A stretch of 64,000 nt of DNA from Dryomyza anilis (taxonomy: Eukaryota; Arthropoda; Insecta; Diptera; Dryomyzidae): positions 114,155,593 through 114,219,592 of the forward strand of contig OX638130.1 of NCBI GenBank assembly GCA_951804985.1, in the 5' to 3' direction. Of the stretch, positions 49,331 to 60,026 are shown piece by piece. The notes beneath the pieces were generated by a model. It was not told the origin of the DNA, did not search any database, and was given only the letters and a program-made list of their open reading frames with translations. The position numbers and the translations under genes are program-made. Position 1 is the stretch's first letter, and each line of letters begins with the position of its first letter.

Positions 49331-49515
49331 TGTACAAAAGTGACTGGATCACAGGTCAACATCGAAGGATCACGCCCATTTTCAATACCAGTTAGCTTAG
49401 GTATACAAGTAATTTAAATTCAAAATTTCATTCAGATAGCTCTACATGTTTTTCTGTAAACGTAATTTCAACTGACATACTGTGTCAGACAGGCAGGCAG
49501 AAAAACATCGCTAAA
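49330..49515 (-). repeat. Dispersed repeat, GTTGAAATCATG family, inverted copy 3
   Basis: On the minus strand this reads, in order, CTGCCTGCCTGTCTGACAC, GTTGAAATTACGTTTACAG, AGAGCTATCTGAATGAAATT and GGGCGTGATCC, which matches copies 1 and 2 near 7.3 and 8.6 kb. Confidence 0.6.
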
Positions 49516-49549
49516 ACCTCTAAACTTCTAAAATTTCTTTTGGTTATTA

Positions 49550-50690
49550 CAAACGGTTGACCAAAGCAACTATTAAGATATAATTTAATGAAATACCGGT
49601 ATTCTCAAAAATTCGATATATATCGTATTCAAATTTCAATTGAATTTGTTTTTAGCTATTTCATTAAAAATGTATAAAATGTATTAATTTTTCTTTACAT
49701 TTCTGGTCAGTTAAATAATTGCAATTTCAGTAATTTTAAGACATTTTCTTTTTAAATTTCGAATACGATTTCGATCGGATTTCTTAAAATACCGGTATTA
49801 CATTAAATTATATTTATTTTTTATTTATATTTTACAAATACATGAATTTAAATAAAACAAAAGTAAATGTCTTTGGACGTAAAACGAATACAAATGCAAT
49901 TATTTCAAAGACATTTTTTATTTGTTTTTAATACAATATTTTTTTGAGTGCCAAATTCGATTTTTCAATACGTTTAAAATTATATGCAATGAATTGGTGT
50001 GTCAAATATGTGAATTTACAAAAATCTTAAAATTAATTTTAATACTTATATTTTTAGACCACACTGTTGAGTGATGTTCTCATAACTTTGCTATGTTTGA
50101 AATGTTATTAGAATTTTTACACATACATCGATCGATCGCTTGTGCGATTCTAAAATAATTTCTACATATGAGAGAAACATACTCTGATAAGATCAACCAA
50201 GACAACTCAAATCACGGTTGACATACAAAAGAAAAATTTAATAATTAAATGAAAATAATTATCACTTCTTATGCCTGAATCACACGATGGAAAAAACAAT
50301 CATCTTTTGAATCCATTTTCAAAACACTTTATATGTCATTGTGTGATTGCCTAATTTGTCATACAAAAATTGGGCAATCACACGATTGATATTAAATTTT
50401 ATTGAAAATTGTTTTAAAAGTTGATTGTTTATTCAATGGTGTGATTCGGGTTTTAGTTTCTTAAAAAATGTGTAGTTCAATAATGTAGTTAATATTAATT
50501 GACAACACCTTTCTTCTCTTTATAAATTTCCACTTTTTTCCCCTCATATTAAATAATTTAACAATGATTAAAGCATGAATTCGATATTTTTTTTATAAGC
50601 CTTATTTCACAACAGTCCCTGATCATAAAATTCTGTTAAGAGTTGACTACGATAAACCTAATTTCAAATCCACGTAAGACAACCAGAGAA
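49550..50690. other. Upstream stretch, no recognised element
   Basis: AT-rich, with no exon. A short inverted similarity exists between AATGACATATAAAGTG-type text near 50325 and its flank (AATCACACGATGG and CCAATGGTGTGATTC words at 50277-50450). This hints at a decayed MITE of about 180 bp whose two halves face each other. Confidence 0.35.
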
Positions 50691-50860
50691 TCCTTATGTA
50701 AACCCCTTTTAATGGAAGGTTATCTGACACTTATGAAAAAAACCTCTTTCAAAATCGTATTACTTTAATATGATCGAGATGTTATTAAAAACTTTTTATA
50801 ATAAAATTGGGTAAACAAATTATTCTAATAATATAAAATATTTTAAATGTGAAAGCAAAA
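50690..50860 (+). repeat. Dispersed repeat shared with 59105-59270
   Basis: TCTGACACTTATGAAAAAAA, AAAATCGTATTACTTTAATA, TGATCGAGATGTTAT and TTTTATAATAAAATTGGGTA each have a counterpart in the same order at 59.1-59.3 kb. Both copies are non-coding and diverged. Confidence 0.65.
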
Positions 50861-51289
50861 ATTATTGAGAGTTCACGAAACTATTTTTTATTTGAAATGG
50901 TTCGAATTTGGTAAAAGCAGTTTCAGATGAATTCAAATATATACATCGTTCATATAAAGTCAAAATAAGGGAAGATCAGGAAGCCTAATCAGGCAACCCA
51001 TGATAGCGTCACATTTTGAATCAGGCACATATTTGGATCATTACTCTATTTAAAATCAGGCAAGCTTGATCAGATAATGATTGCATTCTGAACTAAATGG
51101 TCCACTCGAGATGACACAATATTTAAATCGAAAAACCATTTTTAGGCTTAGTCAAATAATATTAATTTGATCCAAAACGGATAAATTTTACAAATTAAAT
51201 TATTTTTCAAAAGCAAAATTTTTTCGTAACAAATGTTTTCAGGGGATTTAGTACGATAAGCCGAAATTTAAAATATCGAAACTAAGACA

Positions 51290-51535
51290 AAAATGTAGAA
51301 AATAAAAATGCCGAAATCTAAAAATGTGGAAAAAATATCCAAAATAAAAATGTAGAAAACAAAAATGTTGAAAACTCTAATGTTGAAAAATAAAATGTCG
51401 AAATTTGAAATCATTTCGAACCGAAAAAATTATAGAAAATGTCAAATAAAAGGCATATTTTCGACATATTTGAAATCATTTCGAACCGAAAAAATTATAG
51501 AAAATGTCGAAAAAAAGGCATATTTTCGACATATG
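51290..51535 (+). repeat. AAAATGTCGAAA-type minisatellite and a 65-bp tandem duplication
   Basis: 51290-51402 holds loose repeats of AAAATGTAGAAA/AAAATGTTGAAA. From 51403 a 65-bp unit (TTTGAAATCATTTCGAACCG to GGCATATTTTCGACATA) is duplicated almost perfectly at 51468. The short frame through it is an artefact of the repeat. Confidence 0.82.
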
Positions 51536-51654
51536 GTACGGATCCTGTTTTCAAGTCACATTTTTTGAAATGGAAACAAAAATTACTTAAAAAATAAAAT
51601 TGAAATTTTATTCCACAAAAAATATTTTTATGTTCAGCAATTCATCATTTGTTT

Positions 51655-52928
51655 ATATCTGGGCCACACCAAATCGACCAAAAAAGTGAAATTTGAGATT
51701 TTACCTTTTCGATTTTCATGAAATTTTGGCAACTGATAAAGGGTATCGAGACATGCACTAACCATTTTTTTATATTTTTTCCGACCACTACTTCCAGAGA
51801 TACAAATTCCAGAGCTCAAAGTTGGAAAAAAAGGACCAAAAATCACTTTTGTATAGTTGTTCATATTTAAATATCTCTTGAAATAGAAATGCTAGAAACT
51901 CCGTTAATAACTCGTTTTAAAGCTAATAGAACAAGCTTTTAGAAAAAATAAGTTGTAACTTTTAAACGTTAACATATGGCCCGTAGTCATTTTCTTTGCA
52001 CTTTAAAATTGTGGTCCTTAAAAAGGACCATTTTTAAAATTCTGAAAAAAATACTAAATTTTCGTCAATTTATTGTAAATGTTCATGCAAAATTTCAAGA
52101 TGGTATTTTGATGGCATCGTATTTTAAAAAATAATTTTCTAAATTTTTTTAATATTTTTTGTATTGAAAAAGAAATATTTTTTTTAAAGTAAAATTTGAA
52201 ATAATTTTTCAGTGTATTTGTAACTCTAATTTCTAAAATGGCGTCAGTTTCATCAACTTGTCTCTAGTTTTTGAGATATATACCATTTTTCGAAAATCGT
52301 AAAAACTATATCCCAAAATCAGTATCTCAAAAACTAAATTCAATATGATAAATCTGACGCCATTTTAGAAATCAAAGTTACATATATATTCAGGAATAAT
52401 TACAACTTTTACTGTACAAAAGAAATTTTTTTTTTCTTTTCAAAAAATAAATAAAAAGTTTGAACATTATTTTTTAAAATATGATGCCATCAAAATACCA
52501 TCTTGAAATTTTGCATGGACATTTATAATAAATTGACGAAAACTCACGATTTTTTTCAGATTTTTAAAAAGGGTCCTTTTTATGGACATCAATTTTGAAG
52601 TGCAAGAATAATGACCACTGGCCACATGTTCACGTTTAGAAGTTACAATTTAATTTTTCTGAAAACTTGTTCTATTAGCTTTAAAACGAGCCATCAATGC
52701 AAATTCTAGCATTTCTAGTTCAAGAGATATTTAAATATGAACAACCATACAAAAGTGATTTTTGGCCCTTTTTTCGCACTTTGGGCCACTGTATCTCTGG
52801 AAGTAGTGGTCGGAAAAAATAAAAAAAGTGCATGTCTCAATATCCTTTATCAATTCCCAAAATTTTATTGAAATCGAAGAAGGTGAGTTCCAACCGCTGG
52901 TCGATTTGGTGTGGAATGGCCCATCTGC
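51655..52928. mobile_element. Giant foldback element: 1.27-kb palindrome with ~600-bp arms
   Basis: The element opens TATCTGGGCC with ACACCAAATCGACC and closes GGTCGATTTGGTGTGG with GGCCCATCTG. Moving inward, matching inverse pairs continue: CTTCCAGAGATAC/GTATCTCTGGAAG, CATATTTAAATATCTCTTGA/TCAAGAGATATTTAAATATG, AAATTTCAAGATGGTATTTT/AAAATACCATCTTGAAATTT. They reach CTAAAATGGCGTCAG/CTGACGCCATTTTAG close to the centre near 52290. Arm identity is high but not perfect. No open frame of note. A transcript would form a very long dsRNA hairpin. Confidence 0.9.
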
Positions 52929-52929
52929 G

Positions 52930-53270
52930 AATTGGTGATTTATAAATTTCTAATCTTTTTACAAATTGTTTATAATTTTCTTTTGTTTATTGTTCCCGTC
53001 AAAGTTTATTATTTGAAAATACATACACAATGTTTTTGCAAGTATTATGCTCTTTTTACGTATTAAAATCTATTATTAGGTTATATTTTTTTTTTAATTA
53101 TTTTAATTATATATTATACATTTTTTTTTTGAATTTTAAAATTTAAGTATATTTTATTTATAATTTTAGAAAATATTTTAAATTAATTATGGTATTTTTC
53201 ATCTCATTTATATTTTTTAATTTTTTTTTTATATCTTCTTTTTTGTTAAAATAAACAATTTTCACTTTTC
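52930..53270. other. A/T-rich stretch between palindrome and candidate leader exon
   Basis: T-rich runs dominate 53080-53230. Nothing recognised. On the minus strand this would be the first part of the intron following the candidate leader exon. Confidence 0.4.
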
Positions 53271-53279
53271 TTCACTCAC

Positions 53280-53474
53280 TCGTTTCAATAAATTATTTGA
53301 ATACTTGACGTTGTATTATATTCGAATTATGTTTTCGTTATTTTTTTGCACTTCGTTATATTTTATAAAACTTTTAAATTTAGTTCGTTATGCGGCTTCC
53401 GCTTCCGTTTTGTTACGTTACGTTACGTTGCTGCCGAATACCAAACCGTCGCGTACAACGTTTCGTCGTCGAAT
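53280..53474 (-). promoter_or_regulatory. Candidate 5'UTR leader exon with Inr/DPE-like promoter (possibly inflated)
   Basis: On the minus strand ACATCATTCGACG fits the initiator TCATTY, with A+1 at 53474. GGTTTG stands at +28 to +33, matching four leading bases of the DPE consensus. The following ~195 nt read like a fly leader: mixed composition, AACGTAACGTAACGTAAC, AACAAAACGGAAGCGGAAGC, AACGAAAAC words and no long frame. It ends at a strong donor, AACGA|GTGAGTG. The first coding exon of inflated is 15.4 kb downstream on the same strand with no other minus-strand gene between, so linkage is plausible but unproven. The plus-strand frame at 53346-53666 is treated as a shadow. Confidence 0.4.
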
Positions 53475-53679
53475 GATGTTGTGAAGCAATCGCGAATGCA
53501 GACGAAGTCGCAGTCAGTTCTTCTTGTTGTAACATTATTGTGTTTGTTGTTGTCATTGTTTTCCATTTTGCCCAATTGGACTGCGTTGATTTTTCATAAT
53601 ACAACATGCAACATGTTCGATCCAATGTTTAATTCAAATTTTATAGAATTAAACAAATTTTTATAATGACTAAATCAAA

Positions 53680-54280
53680 TTCATTATTATTAGTTCTGAA
53701 TAATTCTTTTAGTTCAATAAAGCACTTTTAACATTTAATAAAAAAGTGACAAATTGTGGTTTGACACAATTTTTTTTTCAAATACAGGATGAGGGTTATG
53801 TATAATCCAAACAACAAATAAATATTGCCACAATTACTTAAAATTTAATTTTATTATAGCAACATTTTGTTTATTATATATTTTGGTTTAATTTACAAAA
53901 GAAAATAACAATCAAAAATAAATTATAAGGTAAATTGATCGAATTGTTATTGGACTTTCTTATTAAACAATTTTGAATTCGAATTTATTAATACAGAATT
54001 TATTAATCCGAAACGAATTCAAATATTTCAAGTCTTCTTTTTCTCCACGTCTTCTTCTCAAAATTGTCTGAAATTCATAACAAATCTATTTTAATTCAAT
54101 CGATTATATCGGCATATTCTGGATTTCACTTCCCATCGACATTCAAATATTTTATCAGAAAATTCGAATACAACTTGAATGGTTTGCATTTGATTTGAAA
54201 TTTGTGAATTTTTAATTAATAAATAGAATTCTAAATCCGCCAAAAACAAATTCGTTCAAATTGAAATTTGAATATAAACA
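53680..54280. other. Stretch upstream of the candidate promoter, no recognised element
   Basis: AT-rich. 54000-54270 contains ATTCGAATTT-like words reminiscent of the 44.6-46.4-kb satellite (ATTGAATTCGA), possibly a stray decayed unit. No coding signal. Confidence 0.3.
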
Positions 54281-54282
54281 CG

Positions 54283-54715
54283 ATCCCTAGTAGAAATTTT
54301 GGTACGGCCATGGTCATGAAATGATCATGTCATTATTTGAGATGATCGGGATATGACGAGGCCCATAATGTCCTTGTAACGCAGTGTCCTGATCATGTAC
54401 TGACCTCAGGCCATGATCATGTACTGATCGGGCAATTCCCCATTTTATTATTTACCCGAAAATTGCCTTGTCAGAGCCCGAGCATAATAGAGTTTCTCTC
54501 ATTAAATCTCGATCATTGTCTGATGTCATTTCGTTATGAGGAACAAATAATGTAGCTATGATCGGGAACATTGAAAATTTAGATAATGCAAACCCTGGTA
54601 TGGTAAGCATGATAAGGGCATGTTAAGGTAATGATCATATTTTCTCTAATAGGACTTACCCAACAAAAACCCGAACATTTCCCGATGGCGCATCGGACAA
54701 ATTTCTACTAGGGAT
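54283..54715. mobile_element. 433-bp MITE with ATCCCTAGTAGAAATTT TIRs
   Basis: ATCCCTAGTAGAAATTT at the left end is perfectly inverse to AAATTTCTACTAGGGAT at the right end. The interior is rich in TGATCATG dyads (GTCATGAAATGATCATG, CCTGATCATGTACTGACC, GGCCATGATCATG) and has no open frame. Fragments with the same words at 25.46, 38.5, 40.0 and 48.8 kb suggest an abundant family. Superfamily unassigned. Confidence 0.8.
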
Positions 54716-55184
54716 AGGGAGTTGAAACCTGCAGGGTATTAAAAATAATTGGCATTGAAATATAAATTTTGTACTAGACAGAAATTGTAGAAATTGTTCG
54801 TGGATTTTTCATAAAACTTTCCATTTATAAATCTTTCCAATGAGAATTCTTAAAATTGGAGTTTTGCCCATTTAAAAATTAATATTTATTAAAAAAATGT
54901 GAGTTAATTTTAAGTTGATATTTTCAATTTAAGCTTTAAATATAATTTAACATTTTTGCGCATTTATCGCCCAACGCAATAAAATGAAATAAAATAAAAT
55001 TTCATTTTATTACCTCCTTTGAAATCAATAATAAAAGGCGATGGATAGTCATATCGTATTTTTTAAGTGTATGCAAAAGGTCGAAGATAAAAAAAAAATA
55101 AAATTTTCATCTTTAGCAGGAAATCGAAAACAAACTACATACACCCAGAAAAAACATGATAAATTAATGGCCTTTTTCAAGAAG

Positions 55185-55640
55185 TGATCAAAGAGAGTTA
55201 TTTAGCCTCTAATAAAAATCATGAATTTTTAAAATCCACCGGTCCACTGTCGACATACTTCGATCCGCGTTTTAGGAAATATCATAAAATACTTTATTTG
55301 GAATTTCTTTCAAAAATGTTCATATAATTGTTTCAAAAATCAAAGATATTTGTGTAGACTCTTAGAAAAGCCTAGGAATTTAAAAATTCACCTTTACATT
55401 ACCGACTTATTTGAATTCGCATTTTAGAAAATTTCATTGAATGCGTTATTTTGAATTTTTCCCAACATTTTCAAGGACAGTTTTTTCAAAAATCCAAATA
55501 AAGTCAAGCGATATATTTAGGCTTTTAAACTTCAAATTTTTAAAATCGATCAGTTTGTGATTAACTTATTTTAATCAGCGTTATATCTTTGTTTGGGAGT
55601 TTTGGTCATATTAGATACTGAACTCATTTTGTATTTTTGT
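55185..55640 (+). repeat. Three-copy tandem repeat, ~150-bp unit
   Basis: Units start near 55230, 55379 and 55535 with a TTTTTAAAAT/TTTAAAAATTC word, then a CGACATACTTCG or CGACTTATTTGAA word, then CGCGTTTTAGGAAA or GCATTTTAGAAAA. Diverged. A CACCCAGAAAAAAC word at 55142 just before it resembles the left end of the TACACCCAG MITE, without a matching right end. Confidence 0.65.
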
Positions 55641-57780
55641 TCCTCTGAAACCTAAATATCATAAGAATTGGCAAGATCGCCTTGCAAGCTGAATTTTTCT
55701 ATTTGACAAAAAGTTACTCATATAGAAAATAACACTTATTTATACTATTATATTCAATTATATTAAAATTATTAAATTAATGATACTTCATTTTTTCATT
55801 TGATTGATTAGAAAACTTTTGAATTATTATCAAAACCCGATTAATGTATTAACCATAAAATCAATGGTCGTACTATTAAGTACATAATGGGACATTTTAT
55901 TCCAAAAATGGTATGACCATGATCTCGTTTCTGAGTGGGTACACGCTGCAAAAAGAAGCGCTCTCCCAAACATAATGCAGGCAATAACATGTATGTTTGG
56001 AATTTTATGTAAACATAATATATAATTGACTGATAAATCATTTGTAAACAGGGTTGTATTGAGACTCGAACAGTGTTGTAATGAGCTCTGACTTACATTA
56101 TAATATCCCGGAAACATTTTAATGTTGCCCCTTAAAATGGAGTATGTTCTAATGGAAACATAATAATTACTACATCCAAATAAAATAAATATTTGAGCCG
56201 AAACATAAATATGTTCAAAATAAAACATGATTTTGAACAACCTGAATATAAATATGTTTCCAGTGAAACATATCAGTTGTTTCAGTTCAAAAAGTAGTAT
56301 GTTTGCATAGAAACATATTTAAATATTTTAGGAATAAAATCCTGAAAATAAAATAAAAATAAAATTTTGTTTTTTTTATTAATTTTTATTAAAAATCTTC
56401 AGTGGGAACTTATAATAATTGAATTCATATACAAATTTTTAAATGCATAAATAAATAATTCGTTTAACACTGAAAGTGCAAGTGACAGCATCAATGAATG
56501 CACAATTGTACCAGCAGACGCTAAACCAGACGATCCAGGCTTGCTTTATATTTGGTACAGTTACAGTTGATCTCACAGCACATAGCGTAGGCAAGGAATT
56601 CACGGAGGCTTTTGTAAAAAAAACATGCCAAATTCTGTTTGAAAATCGAAACACAGATTTTTATTTGTGGTTTTTTCACATTAGTTTAAGAAATTATATA
56701 CTGCACTATATTATTCTCTGTTACTATTAGTAATTTTTATAACACAATTTATATATTTATTTAATTCACAAATAACAAAATTATTACCAACGCGAACACG
56801 TTTTCTCAACGAACAACAAAAGACACGTACGCAGAAAATGCCGATCCACGAGTGTCAACTTTATATACAAGAATTCATTTTTTGTTTGTTTTCCAACATC
56901 AGTATGTTTAAAATGACCCTATACATACTTCAAACGACGACAAAAGAAACGTAGATGGAAAATTCTGCTCAACGAGTGCCAACTTCGTATACAAGAAGAA
57001 TGTTGCAAGAATACATTTATTTAAATCCTATTTCTTTTTTGTTTGTTTGTAAACATTAATATGTTCAAACGATGGCGTCGGTAGAAAATGCTGCACAACG
57101 TTGCTAACTTCGTCAGTCGATAAATTATCGAATTAAGACGAGCGTTCCGAACATACGTTGTATTTAGATTTGATTAGCATTTTCTGTGTTTCGAAACATA
57201 GTTTTAACCAAGTAATTTGCCAAGAAATATTTTATTCAAATGCAATTAAAATTTTATGTTGCTATTGTAACATATTTATGGTAAATTTGACAGATTCTGC
57301 TGGACAATATAATAATGTTTACACTTGAACAAAAATAAATTCAATTTCGATTATAATTTAATTACACTTCATTCTTAATACATGTATGGTAATTTCGTAT
57401 TACTTTTTAATTACATTCAAACATATTCAAACAAATCTTTTCTAGCCGTGTAGTACCGGTAACTCTATGATCCCACAAAAACCGAAAATTAAAACGAATA
57501 TCATTTAAAATTATTCAAGTCTTTGAAAATTCCAATTTATTCTTTTCACTTGTGTAATTAAAACAATATTTTTACAGAACATGACCTGCTGACAACTCTT
57601 TTAAATGAAATATAGAACATGAAACTGTAGACAAAAGAATAGAGAAACAATAAAAATAAAAAAATCTCAATAATCGACCGCGACCGACAATAATAATAGC
57701 AAAAAATAATATAAAAAATAAGAAATTAAATTATACTTGCAGAAAATAAAAGGTTTATGTGTTTTAATAAAAACGTTGTC
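55640..57780. other. Unassigned region with GAAACATA-rich text
   Basis: 55890-57270 is unusually dense in AAACATA/TATGTTT words (for example GAAACATAAATATGTTC and ATATGTTTCCAGTGAAACAT), forming many small dyads. 56470-56650 is less AT-rich, with frames on both strands (plus 84 and minus 71 codons) that match nothing I recognise. 56770-57120 contains a diverged direct repeat (ACGACAAAAGAAACGTAGAT, GAAAATGCTGCACAACG and GTGCCAACTTCGTATACAAG words, two to three times). No gene called. Confidence 0.35.
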
Positions 57781-57784
57781 TTGT

Positions 57785-57912
57785 ATGATTTAGCAACATG
57801 ATGATGATGTTGCTGCTGATGCTGCTGCTGATGCTGCACCAAATAAGGCGTGGTTGCTGGCCACATTCTTGGTAACTTCGCTGTTGTGATCGCAACAAGC
57901 GAAACCTTTTTA
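57785..57912 (-). repeat. CAG/CAT trinucleotide tract (Gln/His-type) of unclear status
   Basis: The plus strand reads GATGATGATGTTGCTGCTGA, then GCTGCTGCTGATGCTGC. A 64-codon minus-strand frame covers it (HQQQHQQQHHHH), preceded by mixed-composition sequence. Such tracts occur in fly coding exons, but no flanking splice sites or conserved residues support an exon here, so only the repeat is called. Confidence 0.55.
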
Positions 57913-58071
57913 GCCAACAAGCAAAAAGATTCAGTGCGATATCCGATAATATTTTTTATTCGATGCTGCTAAACGCAATAGATACAAAAAGTACTAACTT
58001 TGCAATAGAAATACAAAAAAAAAAAAAACTTACCAACTATAGGTATTAAAAGGCTAGTATTTGATGTTGTA

Positions 58072-58336
58072 AAGGGTTTTTAAATAAGAGCGCTACTAAA
58101 GTTTATTTTATATGATAAATTTAATTTTTAGTAGCTTTTCCAAAATTTAAAGATATACGAGCCAACAACGAGTCGAAATTATTAAAATTTACTACCAAAA
58201 TTCGAATTCGTATATCTTTCCAACATGAAATGGCAAACCTTACTGAAGAGAAATGTCAAAAGAGCGGCAAGAAATATGGCGTCGTTTGCTGTCCCTGTCG
58301 CTCTACTTTTGTAGCGTCCCTGTTAAAAAAACCCTT
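58072..58336 (-). mobile_element. rosa-derived MITE, copy 2, with TA target duplication and templated insert
   Basis: Ends are AAGGGTTTTTAAATAAGAGC and TGTTAAAAAAACCCTT, each flanked by TA (58070-58071 and 58337-58338). The right part, read on the minus strand, is the rosa 5' region (AGTAGAGCGACAGGGACAGC, CCATTTCATGTTGGAAAGAT), and the same GAATTCGTATATCTTTC snap-back as at 48.6 kb is present. Between the left TIR and that core, about 58103-58158 is sequence whose perfect inverse lies outside the element at 58481-58541. Confidence 0.8.
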
Positions 58337-58480
58337 TATTAAGTACTTAATCTCTTATTCAAATGATTGGGATGATGTTTAGGATGGTAACATCAAAATA
58401 TATGCAAGCGTTTTATTGCATGCGATATTTTTGTCGTAGTGTGTCAGCGAATATGAGATAAACATTTTGAAATATATGGT

Positions 58481-58541
58481 TTTTAAATTTTGGAAAAGCT
58501 ACTAAAAATTAAATTTATCATATAAAATAAACTTTAGATTT
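58481..58541 (+). repeat. Perfect ~55-bp inverted copy of 58103-58158
   Basis: TTGGAAAAGCTACTAAAAAT with AAATTTATCATATAAAATAA here is the exact inverse of TTATTTTATATGATAAATTT with ATTTTTAGTAGCTTTTCCAA inside the MITE. It runs on seamlessly into flanking A/T sequence, so this is likely the donor location. Confidence 0.85.
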
Positions 58542-58559
58542 AGAATTAGAATTTTTTTT

Positions 58560-59105
58560 TAGATTTAGAAATTTTATCGATTGAGTTTTTCATTAAAAAA
58601 TACAAAATTTTATTGAAAATTCAATTTATTAATTAAAATACAATTTCACTAAAAATTAAATTTTTCACTTAAAATTTAAATTTTTAACTGAAAATTCCAT
58701 TTTCCACTGAAATGTATAGTTTTATTTTTATTAAAAATTCAGTTTTTCATTAAAATTTAAATTTTTCACTAAAAATTACATTTTTTCACAAAATTCATAT
58801 TTTCACTAAAAATCAATTTTTACTAAGAAATTCAAATTTTCAATAAAAGTTCAGTTTTTTTAAAAAATTTTATTTAATATTAAAATATTCATTATAAATT
58901 TAATTTACTACTAAAATTTCAATTTCACTAAATATTGAAATTTTTACTAAATATTAAATTTTTACTAAAAATTTAATTCTTTTTACTAAAAATTGCATTT
59001 TTACAAAAAAAAAATATTTTTTACTAAAAATTTTATTTTCTATTAAAAATTAAATTTTTTATTAAAAATTCCATTTTTCAATTAATATTAAAATTTTCAG
59101 CCTTT
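58560..59105 (+). repeat. ~20-bp AT-rich minisatellite
   Basis: Loose tandem copies of a TTTTTCACTAAAAATTAAA-like unit run for about 540 bp, with members such as TTTTTACTAAAAATT and CAATTTCACTAAAAATT. In style it resembles the 3.4-4.5-kb array, but the unit differs (CACTA/ACTAAAA instead of TTCATA). Confidence 0.75.
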
Positions 59106-59270
59106 ATAAAGAATCCTGATCTAAAGTCTACTTAATGGTCTAATCAGACACTTATGAAAAACTCTGATTGGAAATCGTATTATTATAATTTGATCGAGAC
59201 CTTTTATAATATAATTGGTTAACAAAATTGTTCTAATAAAATAATCTAATAAATAAATGTTAAACATAAA
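59105..59270 (+). repeat. Dispersed repeat shared with 50690-50860
   Basis: CAGACACTTATGAAAAACTC, GGAAATCGTATTATTATAAT, TTGATCGAGACC and TTTTATAATATAATTGGTTA follow the same order as in the 50.7-kb copy. Confidence 0.65.
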
Positions 59271-59324
59271 TGCATATATTCAGAACTAGGACCGATTCAT
59301 AATATTTTCCCGTAGGGTACATAT

Positions 59325-60026
59325 TAGAGATGGCCGCCTGAGTTCGTGCGTGCTAGTTGTTGTGGTGCCCGTGCGTATCCGTGCCTCTAAATTCAGGCAC
59401 GCGCCATTAAAGATATTTTTATAGTTTCTACTCCAATAAAAAAAAAAACTTCCAGCTTTAGGAAATAAAAATGTTGTGGTATTTTAACCTTATCTTAAAA
59501 TTGTTTTAGTTTTACTTATGGATTTAAAAGAAAATAAACAGAACCAAACTTAATTTTTGAATTTTTTTAATACAGGCTCTAAATCATTTTGGAATATCCG
59601 TCTGTTTCCAAGATTTCTAAAATAGCGGTTGCTGTTCTGAATATGGTTCCAATAAAAAAGTTATATGGGTTTTGATTCCCGTGCGGTCCCTGACAAGGAC
59701 TAAAATATCGGTTCCGGTTCTGATTCAAAGATTTTTAAAAGAGCGGTTTCGATTTCGTTTTCTACCAACAAAAAAAAATAATTGTATGGGTTCCGTAGCC
59801 AGGTCCTGTTCCACACACTTTTTTAATAACTTCTCACGTTTCGACTGCTTTTTCATGTCTTTCCGTGCTTTTTTCTTTGTTTTTCGTGTCTTTTTATATC
59901 CCTTGCTTTATTGTGCTTCTCGTGCGTGCCTGTAAATTTAGTCGCCGGGTTCGTACTCGTGCGTGTCACCTATCGGCGTGCCCGTGCGTGTCCATGCCAT
60001 CAAAAACAGACACGCGCCCATCTCTA
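59325..60026. mobile_element. hAT-like non-autonomous element or pair of ends
   Basis: TAGAGATGG starts it and CCATCTCTA ends it. The flanking octamers GTACATAT (59317-59324) and GTACATCC (60027-60034) match at six of eight bases, fitting a hAT-style 8-bp duplication. Both ends also carry a direct subterminal stretch (GTGCCCGTGCGT and a TCCGTGCC/TCCATGCC word, then CACGCGCC). So this might instead be two short relatives flanking unrelated sequence. The interior (59560-59830) resembles the GGTTCCGATTCTGATT-like text near 3250. No transposase frame. Confidence 0.5.

Noticed and set aside
53346..53666. 106-residue plus-strand protein with a membrane-like segment
   Set aside because: Covers the candidate minus-strand leader exon; no known domain and no promoter on the plus strand beyond a lone TCAGTT without DPE.
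55830..56240. 136-residue minus-strand frame
   Set aside because: The longest single frame outside transposases, but its residues come from AAACATA-rich simple text and resemble no family.
57726..57920. Gln/His-rich coding exon
   Set aside because: No flanking acceptor/donor pair or conserved residues; only a CAG/CAT tract can be supported.
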